Positions 34,380 to 42,789 of a stretch of DNA of 54,267 bases are shown in pieces. Within the stretch, counting starts at the first letter, position 1. Each line of letters begins with the position of its first letter. Origin of the DNA: Ruminococcus sp. Phil11 (GTDB lineage Bacteria; Bacillota; Clostridia; Oscillospirales; Ruminococcaceae); the NCBI GenBank assembly GCA_001940925.1, contig MSGZ01000030.1, forward strand, positions 76,653 through 130,919. Direction: 5' to 3'. The notes under the pieces are model-generated. The model ran no database searches. It was not told the origin of the DNA and saw only the letters and a program-made list of their open reading frames with translations. The position numbers and the translations under genes were made by a program.

Positions 34380-34409
34380 TATAGACCCGAAGCGTCGGAA
34401 AAGGTTACA
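34380..34409 (-). promoter_or_regulatory. Putative autoregulated ECF promoter
   Basis: On the minus strand, TGTAACC (34409-34403) and GTCTATA (34386-34380) with a 16-base gap, about 30 bases before the sigma start. GTAACC/GTCTA resembles ECF -35/-10 pairs. A perfect 8-base inverted repeat (CGGAAAAG, six-base loop, CTTTTCCG) at 34396-34417 overlaps the -35 element. Confidence 0.65.
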
Positions 34410-34513
34410 CTTTTCCGGATAAATTTTTAGTCTGTGATCCGGTCGGGCCGGATCCGCATATCAATTCATTATACCATATTATACGGTGAATTGCAATGGG
34501 AGGGATGGAAAAA

Positions 34514-34640
34514 AGTGAAAAGTGAAGATTGAATAATGAATAACGGCAGTGTGCCCTGCGGGCACATATCAAAAAATATCGCCGCAGGCGATACCGCCGC
34601 TTTTCACTTTTCACTATTCGTTATTCACTATTCACTAAAA
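34514..34640. repeat. AGTGAATA-type inverted-repeat element (MITE-like)
   Basis: The left arm AGTGAAAAGTGAAG..GAATAATGAATAACGG and the right arm TTTTCACTTTTCACTATTCG..TTATTCACTATTCACTA are imperfect inverses. Inside are the small palindromes GTGCCCTGCGGGCAC and TATCGCCGCAGGCGATA. About 125 bases, no gene. Confidence 0.75.
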
Positions 34641-34661
34641 AAAAGAATATCGGTATGCTGC

Positions 34662-34988
34662 CGGCGGGCTTTAGCATTGGGAGCAGTAACGCCAAAGAAG
34701 CCGCCCCGCGGCGTGCGTTGTGATTGTTGGGAGTTCTCCGCCAACCGCCCCCGGAGGGAGATGCCCGCGGGGGCTCCCCGCCCCGGAGGGAAACGGCAGC
34801 GGGGGCTGCCCCGCTACCCCTCCACCGCTTCGCGGTCCCCCTCCCCTTTCAGGGGAGGCAACCAGCGGGCTTTCGTGCTGGGAGCAGTAACGCCAAAGAA
34901 GCCGCCCCGCGGCGTGCGTTGCGAATGTTGGGAGTTCTCCTCCAACCGCCCCCAGAGGGAATCGCCCGCGGGGGCTGCCCCGCTTTTT
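34662..34988 (+). repeat. GC-rich dispersed repeat, tandem copies 2 and 3
   Basis: Two copies about 203 bases apart (starting near 34662 and 34866). Each has CTGGGAGCAGTAACGCCAAAG or its variant, GCCGCCCCGCGGCGTGCGTTG, TTGGGAGTTCTCC and CGCCCGCGGGGGCT-type ends. Between them lies a purine/pyrimidine-rich spacer with CACCGCTTCGCGGT. The DNA is open in frame but I see no protein signal. Confidence 0.8.
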
Positions 34989-35000
34989 TTCGGAAACCGC

Positions 35001-35029
35001 TTGCATGTTTGCGGCTTTTGTGATATAAT
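35001..35029 (+). promoter_or_regulatory. Promoter of the MBOAT cassette
   Basis: TTGCAT (35001-35006), 17-base spacer, TATAAT (35024-35029), about 90 bases before the start. Confidence 0.85.
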
Positions 35030-35117
35030 AAAAAAGACGCCCGAAAAACGGGCTCAGCACCGGAAAAATACAGAAAACCGGCCGCGCCGGATGAACAAAT
35101 GCAGGAGCAAACAGAAT

Positions 35118-36530
35118 ATGGTCTTTTCAAGCCTTTATTTTCTATATCTGTTTCTGCCCGTATGCCTGCTTTGCTACGGGCTTTCGCCGTCTTTAACGGT
35201 TAAAAATATCACCTTAACAGTCTTTTCGCTCATTTTTTATGCATGGGGCGAGCCGACCTACATCCTTCTTCTGCTGCTGAGCGTGCTGATGAACTATCTG
35301 TTCGGCCTCGGCATCGGCGGATTCCAGAAAAAAGGCAATCAAAGCGGCGCAAAAGCCGTCATGATCGTCAGCCTGATCTTCAACATCGGGCTGCTCGGCA
35401 TATTCAAGTACAGCGGCTTCATCGCCGAAAACCTGAACCTGATCCCCGGCGTAAATCTCCCGATCCCGAAGCTGACGCTGCCGATCGGCATCAGCTTTTA
35501 TACCTTCCAGATCCTCTCGTATATCATCGACCTTTACTGGGAGAAAATCGACGTTCAGCGCAACCCGCTGCATCTGCTGCTCTATATCTCCATGTTCCCG
35601 CAGCTGATCGCGGGACCGATCGTCCGCTATGCAACGATCGCGGAGGAGATCAAAAACCGGAAAACAACGCTCGCCGATCTGAGCGAGGGTCTGACCCGCC
35701 TGATGATCGGCCTCGGCAAAAAGGTCATTCTGGCCAATCACCTCTCGGTGATCGTCGATCAGTTCTTCGGGACACCCGGCTCGGTGCTCTCCGTTACGGG
35801 CACATGGTACGCGGTCATCGTCTACGCGATGCAGATCTATTTCGATTTCTCGGGCTATTCCGATATGGCGATCGGCATGGGACGGATGTTCGGCTTCCAC
35901 TTTGACGAAAACTTCCGGCACCCGTTCCTCTGCAAGGATATCTCGGAATTCTGGCAGCGCTGGCATATCTCGCTGGGCACCTTCTTCCGCGATTATCTGC
36001 TCTATGTGCCGATCTTCGGCAAGCGCAGAAAATACGGCGGCCTGTTCCTCGTGTGGTTCTGCACGGGTCTCTGGCACGGCGCAAGCTGGAACTTCATCAT
36101 CTGGGGTCTGTATTTCGGCGTGTTCATCCTGATCGAACAGCTCATCGGCAAGAAGCGCATGAAAAAGATCCCGATCGTCATCCGGCATATCTATAATAAG
36201 ATCGTCATTATCATCGGCTTCGGTATCTTCTATTTTGAGGATCTCGGCAGACTGGGTGATTTCTTCAAAAACCTGTTCGGCCTGAACGGCAACGCGCTCT
36301 TTGACAATGTGGTGCAGCTTTCCGTGCAGAACAATCTGTTCCTGCTGCTCGCCGCGCTGATCTGCTGCTTCCCGCTCTATGAGGGTCTGCAGAAGCTCAA
36401 GACGCGCTATGCGGCGGCGGTCTACGCAGTCGATATGTTCCAGACCGTCTGCAATGCCGCACTGCTGATCGTCAGCAGCATTCTGCTTGTGGATGCAACG
36501 AATAATCCGTTCCTGTATTTCCGCTTCTGA
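35118..36530 (+). CDS. MBOAT-family O-acyltransferase (AlgI/DltB-like)
   Basis: A 470-residue polytopic protein with ten or more helices. Family blocks are FYAWGEPTYILLLLLSVLMNY, YTFQILSYIIDLYW, AGPIVRYATI, DFSGYSDMAIGMGRMFGFHF and DISEFWQRWHISLGTFFRDY. The catalytic His region is CTGLWHGASWNFIIWGLYFG. These proteins pass acyl groups across the membrane to polysaccharide or teichoic acid, usually with an SGNH-type partner. The start was set at 35118 (AGGAG ten bases upstream); in-frame sequence upstream is repeat DNA. It is the first gene of the cassette with the DHHW protein and carrier protein. Confidence 0.93.
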   Translation: MVFSSLYFLYLFLPVCLLCYGLSPSLTVKNITLTVFSLIFYAWGEPTYILLLLLSVLMNYLFGLGIGGFQKKGNQSGAKAVMIVSLIFNIGLLGIFKYSGFIAENLNLIPGVNLPIPKLTLPIGISFYTFQILSYIIDLYWEKIDVQRNPLHLLLYISMFPQLIAGPIVRYATIAEEIKNRKTTLADLSEGLTRLMIGLGKKVILANHLSVIVDQFFGTPGSVLSVTGTWYAVIVYAMQIYFDFSGYSDMAIGMGRMFGFHFDENFRHPFLCKDISEFWQRWHISLGTFFRDYLLYVPIFGKRRKYGGLFLVWFCTGLWHGASWNFIIWGLYFGVFILIEQLIGKKRMKKIPIVIRHIYNKIVIIIGFGIFYFEDLGRLGDFFKNLFGLNGNALFDNVVQLSVQNNLFLLLAALICCFPLYEGLQKLKTRYAAAVYAVDMFQTVCNAALLIVSSILLVDATNNPFLYFRF

Positions 36531-36638
36531 GCGCGGACGGAGGATGCTGTATGAAACCAATCCAGCTTGAAAGGAACTGACGTTCAGAGCTGAAAAGAAG
36601 CATGAACGTGCATAGAATCAGAGAAAGGAGGCTTTGCC

Positions 36639-38858
36639 ATGCCGAATACCGATCTGCCGGATGAGATCATGCAGCCGGAGCCGGAGGAGGCAGACGTCCC
36701 GGAGGAGCTTTCTTCTGCGGAGCTGCCGCCGGAGGAACCGCTGCTCGACCGGCGCACGGCCATTGCGCAGGCAAGAGCTATCCGCCGTGAAGCGGCTGCT
36801 TTGGAGCAGTCGGAAAAGGAAAAGGCTGCGGAAACCGCAAACAGCATTCTGGAGCTTGCGGCACCGGAGCCGCCGAAGCACTCGATCCGCAGGCAAATGG
36901 CACCGATCCCGATCACTGTCCCGACCGGGCGGTTCAGCTGGCTGAACGATTTTAAGAAGCTTACGCCCGCGCAGTCGGATGCGGAGGAGATCGTCGAAAA
37001 GCTGATCGAGGAATCGCGGCTCAGAGACGAGGAGCCCGAGGAGGAGGAATCCGCAGAGACAAGGCCGGTCGAAACGGCCGATCTGCTGGAGCATATCATC
37101 ACAGAGGTTCAGAATCCCCATGCGCCGGAGGCGATCGTCGCGCAGGTGCTGCGGGAATCCGCCGCCCCGCCGACGGAGCTCCCCGCGGAGCCGGAGGAAA
37201 AACCGGCAGACGAACCGGAGGAGATCACGGATCCGGAAACGGCCGCCGCGGAGGAAGAAACAGAATATACAGACGAACCGGCCACAGAGCCGGAGAGCTC
37301 TGAAGCGGCAGAGGATGCGGACGAAGCCGACGCGCCGGAGGATGAACCGGCACCGCCGCCCGTCCGGAGAAGAATGCCGGTGCATATTCCGGCCTGCTCC
37401 GATGAGGAAGCGGCAGCGCAGTACCGTGCGGCAGTCAGAGACGGCAGAGCCGCGCTGAAAAAGCAGATGCGCAGCACCGACCGCGCATGGAGCCGCGAGG
37501 CCGCGGGCATCCGTGCAAAGCTGACCGGCGCAAAGACCGCCCGTCAGAACGCAAAATGGAATGTCGGCATCTGCCTGACGATTCTGTTCGCAGTCGCGCT
37601 CGGAATGCTCGTGCTCGAACGCCCGACCGTTTCCATGGAGGAAAACCGCACGCTCGCCAAGATGCCGGAGTTTTCCATGGAGAAGTATCTCGACGGCAGC
37701 TATACCGCAGGTGTCGCGGAATACTATAATGATACCGTGCCGGGGCGTTCGACGCTCAAGGGCTGGGTCCAGAAGATCCGCAAATGCATGGGAATGCAGA
37801 GCGAAGCGGCGATCCACGGAAGCATCGGCGCAGAGCAGCCTGTTCCGGAAGCAGTTACGACCGAGCCGCCCGCAGAGACAACCGCTCCGCGCGTCACGGC
37901 GGTCACGCTGCTGAATGTGGAAACGGAGGCCGTCACCGAAACGACCGCCGTCCCCGAACCGGAAGCACCGGAGCGCGAGGGCGAGATCAGCAACCGCATC
38001 CTGATCGTCAACAATCGCGGCATCATGCTGTTCGGCGGCTGGGAAACGCTCGGCGAGGGCTATATTCAGAATGTCAACCGGTTCAAGGAATCGCTGCCGG
38101 ACGTCAATATGTATTCCATGGTCGTGCCGACGCCCTGCTCGTTCTATACGCCGGAGGAATATCAGGATCTCATCACGAGCGAAAAGGTCAACATCGACTA
38201 TATCAACAAGAACCTTGTGAACGTCACGCCGGTCGATGTCTACAAAGCACTGGAAAAGCATGTGGACGAGCCGATCTTCATGCGGACGGATCACCACTGG
38301 ACGTCGCTCGGCTCATTCTACGGCGCGGAGGTATTCTCCGCCGCGGCAAGAGTGCCGTTCGCCCGCATCGACGAATATGAGCGGCATTCCAAAGAGGGCT
38401 ATGTCGGCACGCTGTACGGCTTCTCGGGCAACATTATCCTGAAAGAGAATCCGGAGGAATTTTTCTGGTATGTGCCGAAAAAGCAGTTCCGCACGGAGTA
38501 TTACAACCGGTCGTTCGGCTTTGAGCGCGAGGGCGATTTCTTCATGGATATTGAAAATGTCGCGCCGGTCAGCTGGTATATGGTGTATATGTCCGGTGAC
38601 GATCATGTGCTGAAGATCACCTCGGATGTCGGCAACGGCCGGAAGCTCTGCGTCATCAAGGACAGCTACGGCAATGCGCTGATCCCGTGGCTGACGTCCT
38701 CGTTTGACGAGATCTACGTGATTGACATGCGGTATTTCAATCTGAATGCCGTGCAGTTTATCAAGCAGCAGGGTATCACCGATGTGCTGTTCGCGATGAA
38801 CAGCTTTAGTGCAAACGGTCCGAACGCGGACAAGATTGAAACAATCCGCGTGCAGTAA
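36639..38858 (+). CDS. DHHW/AlgX-like SGNH-type protein with long acidic cytoplasmic N-terminus
   Basis: A 739-residue membrane protein. Residues 1-300 are charged, Glu/Pro/Ala-rich and probably cytoplasmic. One helix follows at about 306-325 (GICLTILFAVALGMLVLE). The outside domain begins SMEENRTLAKMPEFSMEKYL, a typical DHHW/AlgJ start, carries a Thr/Pro-rich insert (about 405-450), and has the DHHW motif near 550 (MRTDHHWT). It ends with KDSYGNALIPWLTSSFDEI, an SGNH-like block. It is the likely acyl-acceptor transfer partner of the MBOAT protein. AAAGGAGG precedes the start. The 300-residue inside part is far longer than usual and has no family I know. Confidence 0.88.
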   Translation: MPNTDLPDEIMQPEPEEADVPEELSSAELPPEEPLLDRRTAIAQARAIRREAAALEQSEKEKAAETANSILELAAPEPPKHSIRRQMAPIPITVPTGRFSWLNDFKKLTPAQSDAEEIVEKLIEESRLRDEEPEEEESAETRPVETADLLEHIITEVQNPHAPEAIVAQVLRESAAPPTELPAEPEEKPADEPEEITDPETAAAEEETEYTDEPATEPESSEAAEDADEADAPEDEPAPPPVRRRMPVHIPACSDEEAAAQYRAAVRDGRAALKKQMRSTDRAWSREAAGIRAKLTGAKTARQNAKWNVGICLTILFAVALGMLVLERPTVSMEENRTLAKMPEFSMEKYLDGSYTAGVAEYYNDTVPGRSTLKGWVQKIRKCMGMQSEAAIHGSIGAEQPVPEAVTTEPPAETTAPRVTAVTLLNVETEAVTETTAVPEPEAPEREGEISNRILIVNNRGIMLFGGWETLGEGYIQNVNRFKESLPDVNMYSMVVPTPCSFYTPEEYQDLITSEKVNIDYINKNLVNVTPVDVYKALEKHVDEPIFMRTDHHWTSLGSFYGAEVFSAAARVPFARIDEYERHSKEGYVGTLYGFSGNIILKENPEEFFWYVPKKQFRTEYYNRSFGFEREGDFFMDIENVAPVSWYMVYMSGDDHVLKITSDVGNGRKLCVIKDSYGNALIPWLTSSFDEIYVIDMRYFNLNAVQFIKQQGITDVLFAMNSFSANGPNADKIETIRVQ

Positions 38859-38879
38859 AAAGAGAAAGGAGCAATCAAA

Positions 38880-39125
38880 ATGACAAAGGCAGAAGCAATG
38901 GAGGCACTGACCCCGATCTTCCGTGAGGTGTTCGACGACGACAGCATCGAGCTCTCCGACGAGATGACCTCGGCGGATGTGGAGGGCTGGGACAGTGTTG
39001 AGCATTTCAACCTGATCTCGGAGATCGAGAGCGCATTCGGAATGCGGTTCAAGATGAAGGAAGTCTCCGGCATGAAGAATGTCGGCGAACTCGCCGAGAT
39101 CGTCGCCGAGCGCGGGACGCGGTAA
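38880..39125 (+). CDS. Acyl carrier protein
   Basis: An 81-residue carrier protein. The phosphopantetheine serine is Ser39 in EGWDSVEHFNL. It is acidic with a four-helix pattern. It starts 21 bases after the DHHW gene and closes the cassette, as DltC does in dlt operons. It is closer to the ACP type found next to MBOAT/DHHW genes than to the fatty-acid ACP (no DSLDTVE motif). No loading ligase is encoded in the window. Confidence 0.92.
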   Translation: MTKAEAMEALTPIFREVFDDDSIELSDEMTSADVEGWDSVEHFNLISEIESAFGMRFKMKEVSGMKNVGELAEIVAERGTR

Positions 39126-39449
39126 GGTGGACGGATTCAGAATGAGGGTGCTGCCCTCAAACTCCCGCTGGGGACTCGTCCCCAGAACCCATTTTGCTGC
39201 CGGTCATGCATTACGCTGCGGCACGCATCCACATCAAAAGTTTTGATCAAACTTTTTCAAAAGTTTGCGGGTTCTTAGGGCGGAGCCCTAAGCCGCTCAC
39301 CGCAGTGAGCGGAATCCCCCGGCGTTCAAGAGCTCGGCGGGCTTGGGAGCCGCACGTTTGCCGAAGGCAAACTGCGCAGTTTCGCTTTGCGAAACATGGG
39401 CGATTAGAGGTCCCCATTCTTTCATAGCATCCGCGAAGCGGATACCTTT
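39126..39449. repeat. Mosaic of short palindromes (third hairpin-repeat region)
   Basis: A gene-free stretch with fragments shared with the 1-190 and 20.3-20.7 kb blocks: ATTACGCTGCGGCACGCATC with AAAAGTTTTGATCAAACTTT, the CGCACGTTTGCCGAAGGCAA type, and GCATCCGCGAAGCGGATACC. It also has AGCCGCTCACCGCAGTGAGC and other hairpins. Confidence 0.75.
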
Positions 39450-39494
39450 TTTCGACAAACTGAAAGGACGCTGATACTCACATCAGCGTCCTTT
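39450..39494 (-). terminator. Terminator after the SIMPL-domain gene
   Basis: Stem AAAGGACGCTGA (39463-39474) with 39483-39494, the same 12-base arms as at 30020-30051. A T-rich run follows on the minus strand. Confidence 0.82.
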
Positions 39495-39512
39495 TTACGA
39501 TTCATACCGCAG

Positions 39513-40196
39513 TCAGGGCACATCGTTCCCGTCTGCTGCATCCAGAATCTCCCAGACGAGTTCTGCGGTTTCCTCCGTGCAGATATCCTCCGGCGTGATC
39601 GCCGCGGCGGCATCGCAGGCCGCAGCAGGCATTTTTGCCCGCATCATCGTATAATTGGTCGGAGAAACCAGATCAGGCGAGCTGCTTCTGTTTGAGACTG
39701 CGATCAGCTTTCCGAGCCGGATGCCTGCTGCCGCCGCGAGTGCCTCCGCATTGCAGCGTGCCTGCTCCGCAGCAGCCTTCAGTGCCTGTGCCTCCGCCGC
39801 ATGACGGTCGCGCACGGAAAACGAAATATGGAATTCGGGCTCGGTCAGGCTGTTTTCCGCTGCCCGCAGGATCTCCGCAAGCTTCATCATATTCAGCGGC
39901 AGCTCCAGCAGCAGCGCCTGACGGCAGACATAGCCCGAAAAGACCTGACGGAAATTGCCGTTCTCGTCCGGCAAATGCTCGTAGGCCGTCTGAACGCTGT
40001 AGTCCGAGGTCTTGAGCTGCTCCGGCTGGATGCCGCAGTGCTGCAGTGCCTGACGGAGCGCGCTGAGCTGCGTATCCGCCTGCTGCATCATGTCGGTATA
40101 ATGCGTGTTTTTCGCGTTCAGCACAAAGGAGATCTGGATGATATCCGGCTTCACGCGCACCTCTCCGGTGCCGGTCACTGTTACGGTTCGTTCCAT
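39513..40196 (-). CDS. SIMPL-domain (DUF541) protein
   Basis: A 227-residue protein of the SIMPL/DUF541 family. It opens with MERTVTVTGTGEVRVKPDII, the standard start, followed by helix-rich segments (QADTQLSALRQALQHCGIQP, then LKTSDYSVQTAYEH). There is no signal peptide, so it is probably cytoplasmic, unlike many family members. The function is poorly known. The start at 40196 follows CAAGGAGG. It lies 38 bases after the histidine kinase gene with no terminator on this strand between them, so it may be cotranscribed. Confidence 0.88.
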   Translation of the reverse strand: MERTVTVTGTGEVRVKPDIIQISFVLNAKNTHYTDMMQQADTQLSALRQALQHCGIQPEQLKTSDYSVQTAYEHLPDENGNFRQVFSGYVCRQALLLELPLNMMKLAEILRAAENSLTEPEFHISFSVRDRHAAEAQALKAAAEQARCNAEALAAAAGIRLGKLIAVSNRSSSPDLVSPTNYTMMRAKMPAAACDAAAAITPEDICTEETAELVWEILDAADGNDVP

Positions 40197-40233
40197 GTTT
40201 GCCCCTCCTTGACCGGGCAGCTCCGCCCGTTTT

Positions 40234-42720
40234 TTATTCTGCGGGCGGTGTTTCCGGCTCTGCGGCTTCCTCCGCGGGCTCCTCCGGCACATGATAGACC
40301 GGGAACCGCAGGATCGCCTTGAACAGATCGCCGTCCGTTTTCAGATCGAGTACGCCGTTTTGCAGCGCAGTCAGATCCTTTGCAATGGAAAGTCCCAGTC
40401 CGCTGCCTTCCGTGTGGCGGGACGCATCCCCGCGGACAAACCGTTCCATGAGCGCGTCAGCGGAAATATTCAGCGGTGTTGCGGAAATATTTTTCATGGT
40501 GATCTCAACCGTTTCGCCGTCGCATTTCACGTCCAGATAGACACGCGTTCCGGGCAGCGCATATTTACAGGCATTGTTGAGCAGATTGTCAAACACACGC
40601 CAGATCTGCCGCCCGTCCGCAAGAATCGTAATAGATTCCGCCGGGAGATTCTGCATCAGCATCAGGTCACGCGCCGAAAGCTGTTCCTCATATTCACCCG
40701 CAAGCTGGGAGAGCAGCACGCGGATATCCGTCGGGACAAGCTCGACGGTCAGGTTGCCGGTCGAGGCCTTCGACGCGTCCACAAGATCGATCGTCAGCTT
40801 TTTGAGCCTTGCGGCCTGCCGCTGCAGCACCTCAAGATATTCCGAAGCGGTCTCGGTCTGCATCGGCTCGCGGCTCAGCAGATCGACATAATTGACGATC
40901 GAGGTCAGCGGCGTTTTCAGGTCATGCGAAACATTCGTAATGAGCTCCGTCCGCAGATGCTCCGCTTTCGTCTGCCTTGCAACGATCTCCCCGACGCGGT
41001 CGGTGATCTCATTGAGGGAGCGGTCAAAGCGGCCGAAATCGCCGGCCAGCGGCACAGTATGCTCTGCCGGTTCAAAATCGCCGGTCTCCATTTTTTTGAC
41101 AAGCTTATGCAGCTCGAAATAGGCATAAATGCAGTATGTGAGAAAGAGCAGTCCCAGCAGATCCAGAACGAGGATCAGGAACATGATGATCTTATCCGTT
41201 CGTCCCAGTCCGCTGTGTGTCATGCTCGGAACGACAACGCCGTTCAGCACGAACAGAATGATCGCGAATGCAATTGTTGCAAAGGTCGAGCCGGGTGCAT
41301 TGCTGAACAGTGAGAGCACAAACCGGAAGAAGCGGTAAGTGCCGAAGCTTGACCAGAAGGTTCCCATTTTTGCACGGATCGCCGTGGTGTACAGCCAGAG
41401 CACGCACGAGGCGGCGATCGTCAGCACCATGCCGGCGCAGAAGATCACGATCATCCGGTAGGAGCAGTCCTGATAATACAGAAGATCAATCGTCAGCGCG
41501 GAGAGCACAAGCAGCGCGACCGGCAGGAGCCAGAACAGCTCATAAAAGATGCTGTGCACGCGGGATACACGGTTCCGGCCGTTTTTGTCTGCGGGATCGA
41601 CAGCCGTACACATGACGATGCAGGAAATGACCGTCAGGATCAGACAGACGAACATAATGATAACAGAAAGCTCTCCGTGACGGAACAGGGAATGATACAC
41701 GGTATAGTTTGCACGGATGCTGTCCTGTACCTCAAGCTGTGTCGGCAGATAGATCAGCAGGCGACTTTCCAGATAGGTATTCCGGCGGCCGCGGATCGTG
41801 ATGTCCAGACTGTTCATCAGCTTGTTCTCAAGCTCGGCATCGGCTGCGACGATCGGCTCGCCGACGACCTTTCTGTCGTAGTATTCTTCCAGCGTGACAT
41901 GAAGCTGCTCGACCGATTTGTAGCCCTGCACGAACACGACGACCTTATCCGCATCGCTGCGTTTGACGGTCTCCGCAGGGACGCCGGTCTGACCGGTTTC
42001 CGGCAGCTGATTCAGTGCCGGACTGGACGCATTCGCCGCAAGGATCTCCCATTCTGCGAGATCGCTGTATTTTGTGCTGTAATCGAAGGCTTCTGCTTCT
42101 TCCTCCGTTTTGAAAAATTCGTAATCGCTGACCGGCTCCGAATAGACCCTGACGTTCAGCCCGTTCTTGTGGGCGTTCTGTACGTCATCATCCGTAAAGT
42201 ACCAGACATCAAATTCCTCCGGATGATCCAGCAGATGCGGAATGTCACCGTTGATGATCTCACTGTATGCCGAGATCGGGTTCTCAAAGGATTTCTGCAC
42301 GGGATACTGCTGCGAATCCAGCAGAACCGGCAGGCGCGAGATATTGGAGACCATCATCGGGGTCTTGTCGCTGTAGTCCGGATCGTTGGACATCAGAAGA
42401 TTTCCTTCCGGATCCATGACAGCAAAGCGGAAATTCGTATTGTCCGGGGCATACTGCTTCTGCATACTGATCAGATACTGATCGGAATCATCGTGGTCCT
42501 TCTGCAGATAAGCCCCGATATAGCTTTCAAGATCAGCACTTTCCTTTCTGAACGTCTGCTCCAGAAAGGCCTGCCGGAAATCCTCATCGTTATCCGCAAA
42601 GCCGATCGAGATATTCATAAAAACCAGCAGCAGCGAAAGCCCGAAGCCCCACATGAACAGAATCGACAGAACTACGGACAGGCCGCGGAAAACGGGACTG
42701 TGTACGTTTTTGCGCGCCAT
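40234..42720 (-). CDS. Sensor histidine kinase with large membrane sensory region
   Basis: An 828-residue kinase. TM1 lies near residues 10-35, followed by an outside domain of about 310 residues. Then there are about five further helices (about 350-570) and a short HAMP-like linker. HisKA has the phospho-acceptor in NVSHDLKTPLTSIVNYVDLL. The ATPase domain has an N-box (FDNLLNNACKYALPG) and a G-box (EGSGLGLSIAK). The first codon was taken as the ATG at 42720, though AGGAGG is a distant 15 bases upstream. It follows its response regulator by 69 bases. The signal is unknown. The long sensory region with extra helices is unlike the simple VanS or PhoR plans. Confidence 0.9.
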   Translation of the reverse strand: MARKNVHSPVFRGLSVVLSILFMWGFGLSLLLVFMNISIGFADNDEDFRQAFLEQTFRKESADLESYIGAYLQKDHDDSDQYLISMQKQYAPDNTNFRFAVMDPEGNLLMSNDPDYSDKTPMMVSNISRLPVLLDSQQYPVQKSFENPISAYSEIINGDIPHLLDHPEEFDVWYFTDDDVQNAHKNGLNVRVYSEPVSDYEFFKTEEEAEAFDYSTKYSDLAEWEILAANASSPALNQLPETGQTGVPAETVKRSDADKVVVFVQGYKSVEQLHVTLEEYYDRKVVGEPIVAADAELENKLMNSLDITIRGRRNTYLESRLLIYLPTQLEVQDSIRANYTVYHSLFRHGELSVIIMFVCLILTVISCIVMCTAVDPADKNGRNRVSRVHSIFYELFWLLPVALLVLSALTIDLLYYQDCSYRMIVIFCAGMVLTIAASCVLWLYTTAIRAKMGTFWSSFGTYRFFRFVLSLFSNAPGSTFATIAFAIILFVLNGVVVPSMTHSGLGRTDKIIMFLILVLDLLGLLFLTYCIYAYFELHKLVKKMETGDFEPAEHTVPLAGDFGRFDRSLNEITDRVGEIVARQTKAEHLRTELITNVSHDLKTPLTSIVNYVDLLSREPMQTETASEYLEVLQRQAARLKKLTIDLVDASKASTGNLTVELVPTDIRVLLSQLAGEYEEQLSARDLMLMQNLPAESITILADGRQIWRVFDNLLNNACKYALPGTRVYLDVKCDGETVEITMKNISATPLNISADALMERFVRGDASRHTEGSGLGLSIAKDLTALQNGVLDLKTDGDLFKAILRFPVYHVPEEPAEEAAEPETPPAE

Positions 42721-42789
42721 GGCAGATAAAGTGCACCTCCTAACGGGACAGCCTGCAGCTGCGCGCTGTCCCATGCAGAAGAAGCCGGT

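Noticed and set aside
34536..35117. N-terminal extension of the MBOAT protein through the repeat DNA (open in frame)
   Set aside because: The extension is encoded by dispersed repeats. The promoter TATAAT at 35024-35029 and the ribosome site place the start at 35118.
40203..40230. CGGGC..GCCCG followed by a T run, read as a terminator after the histidine kinase
   Set aside because: The T run is on the plus strand, whereas both flanking genes are on the minus strand. It cannot end the kinase transcript.
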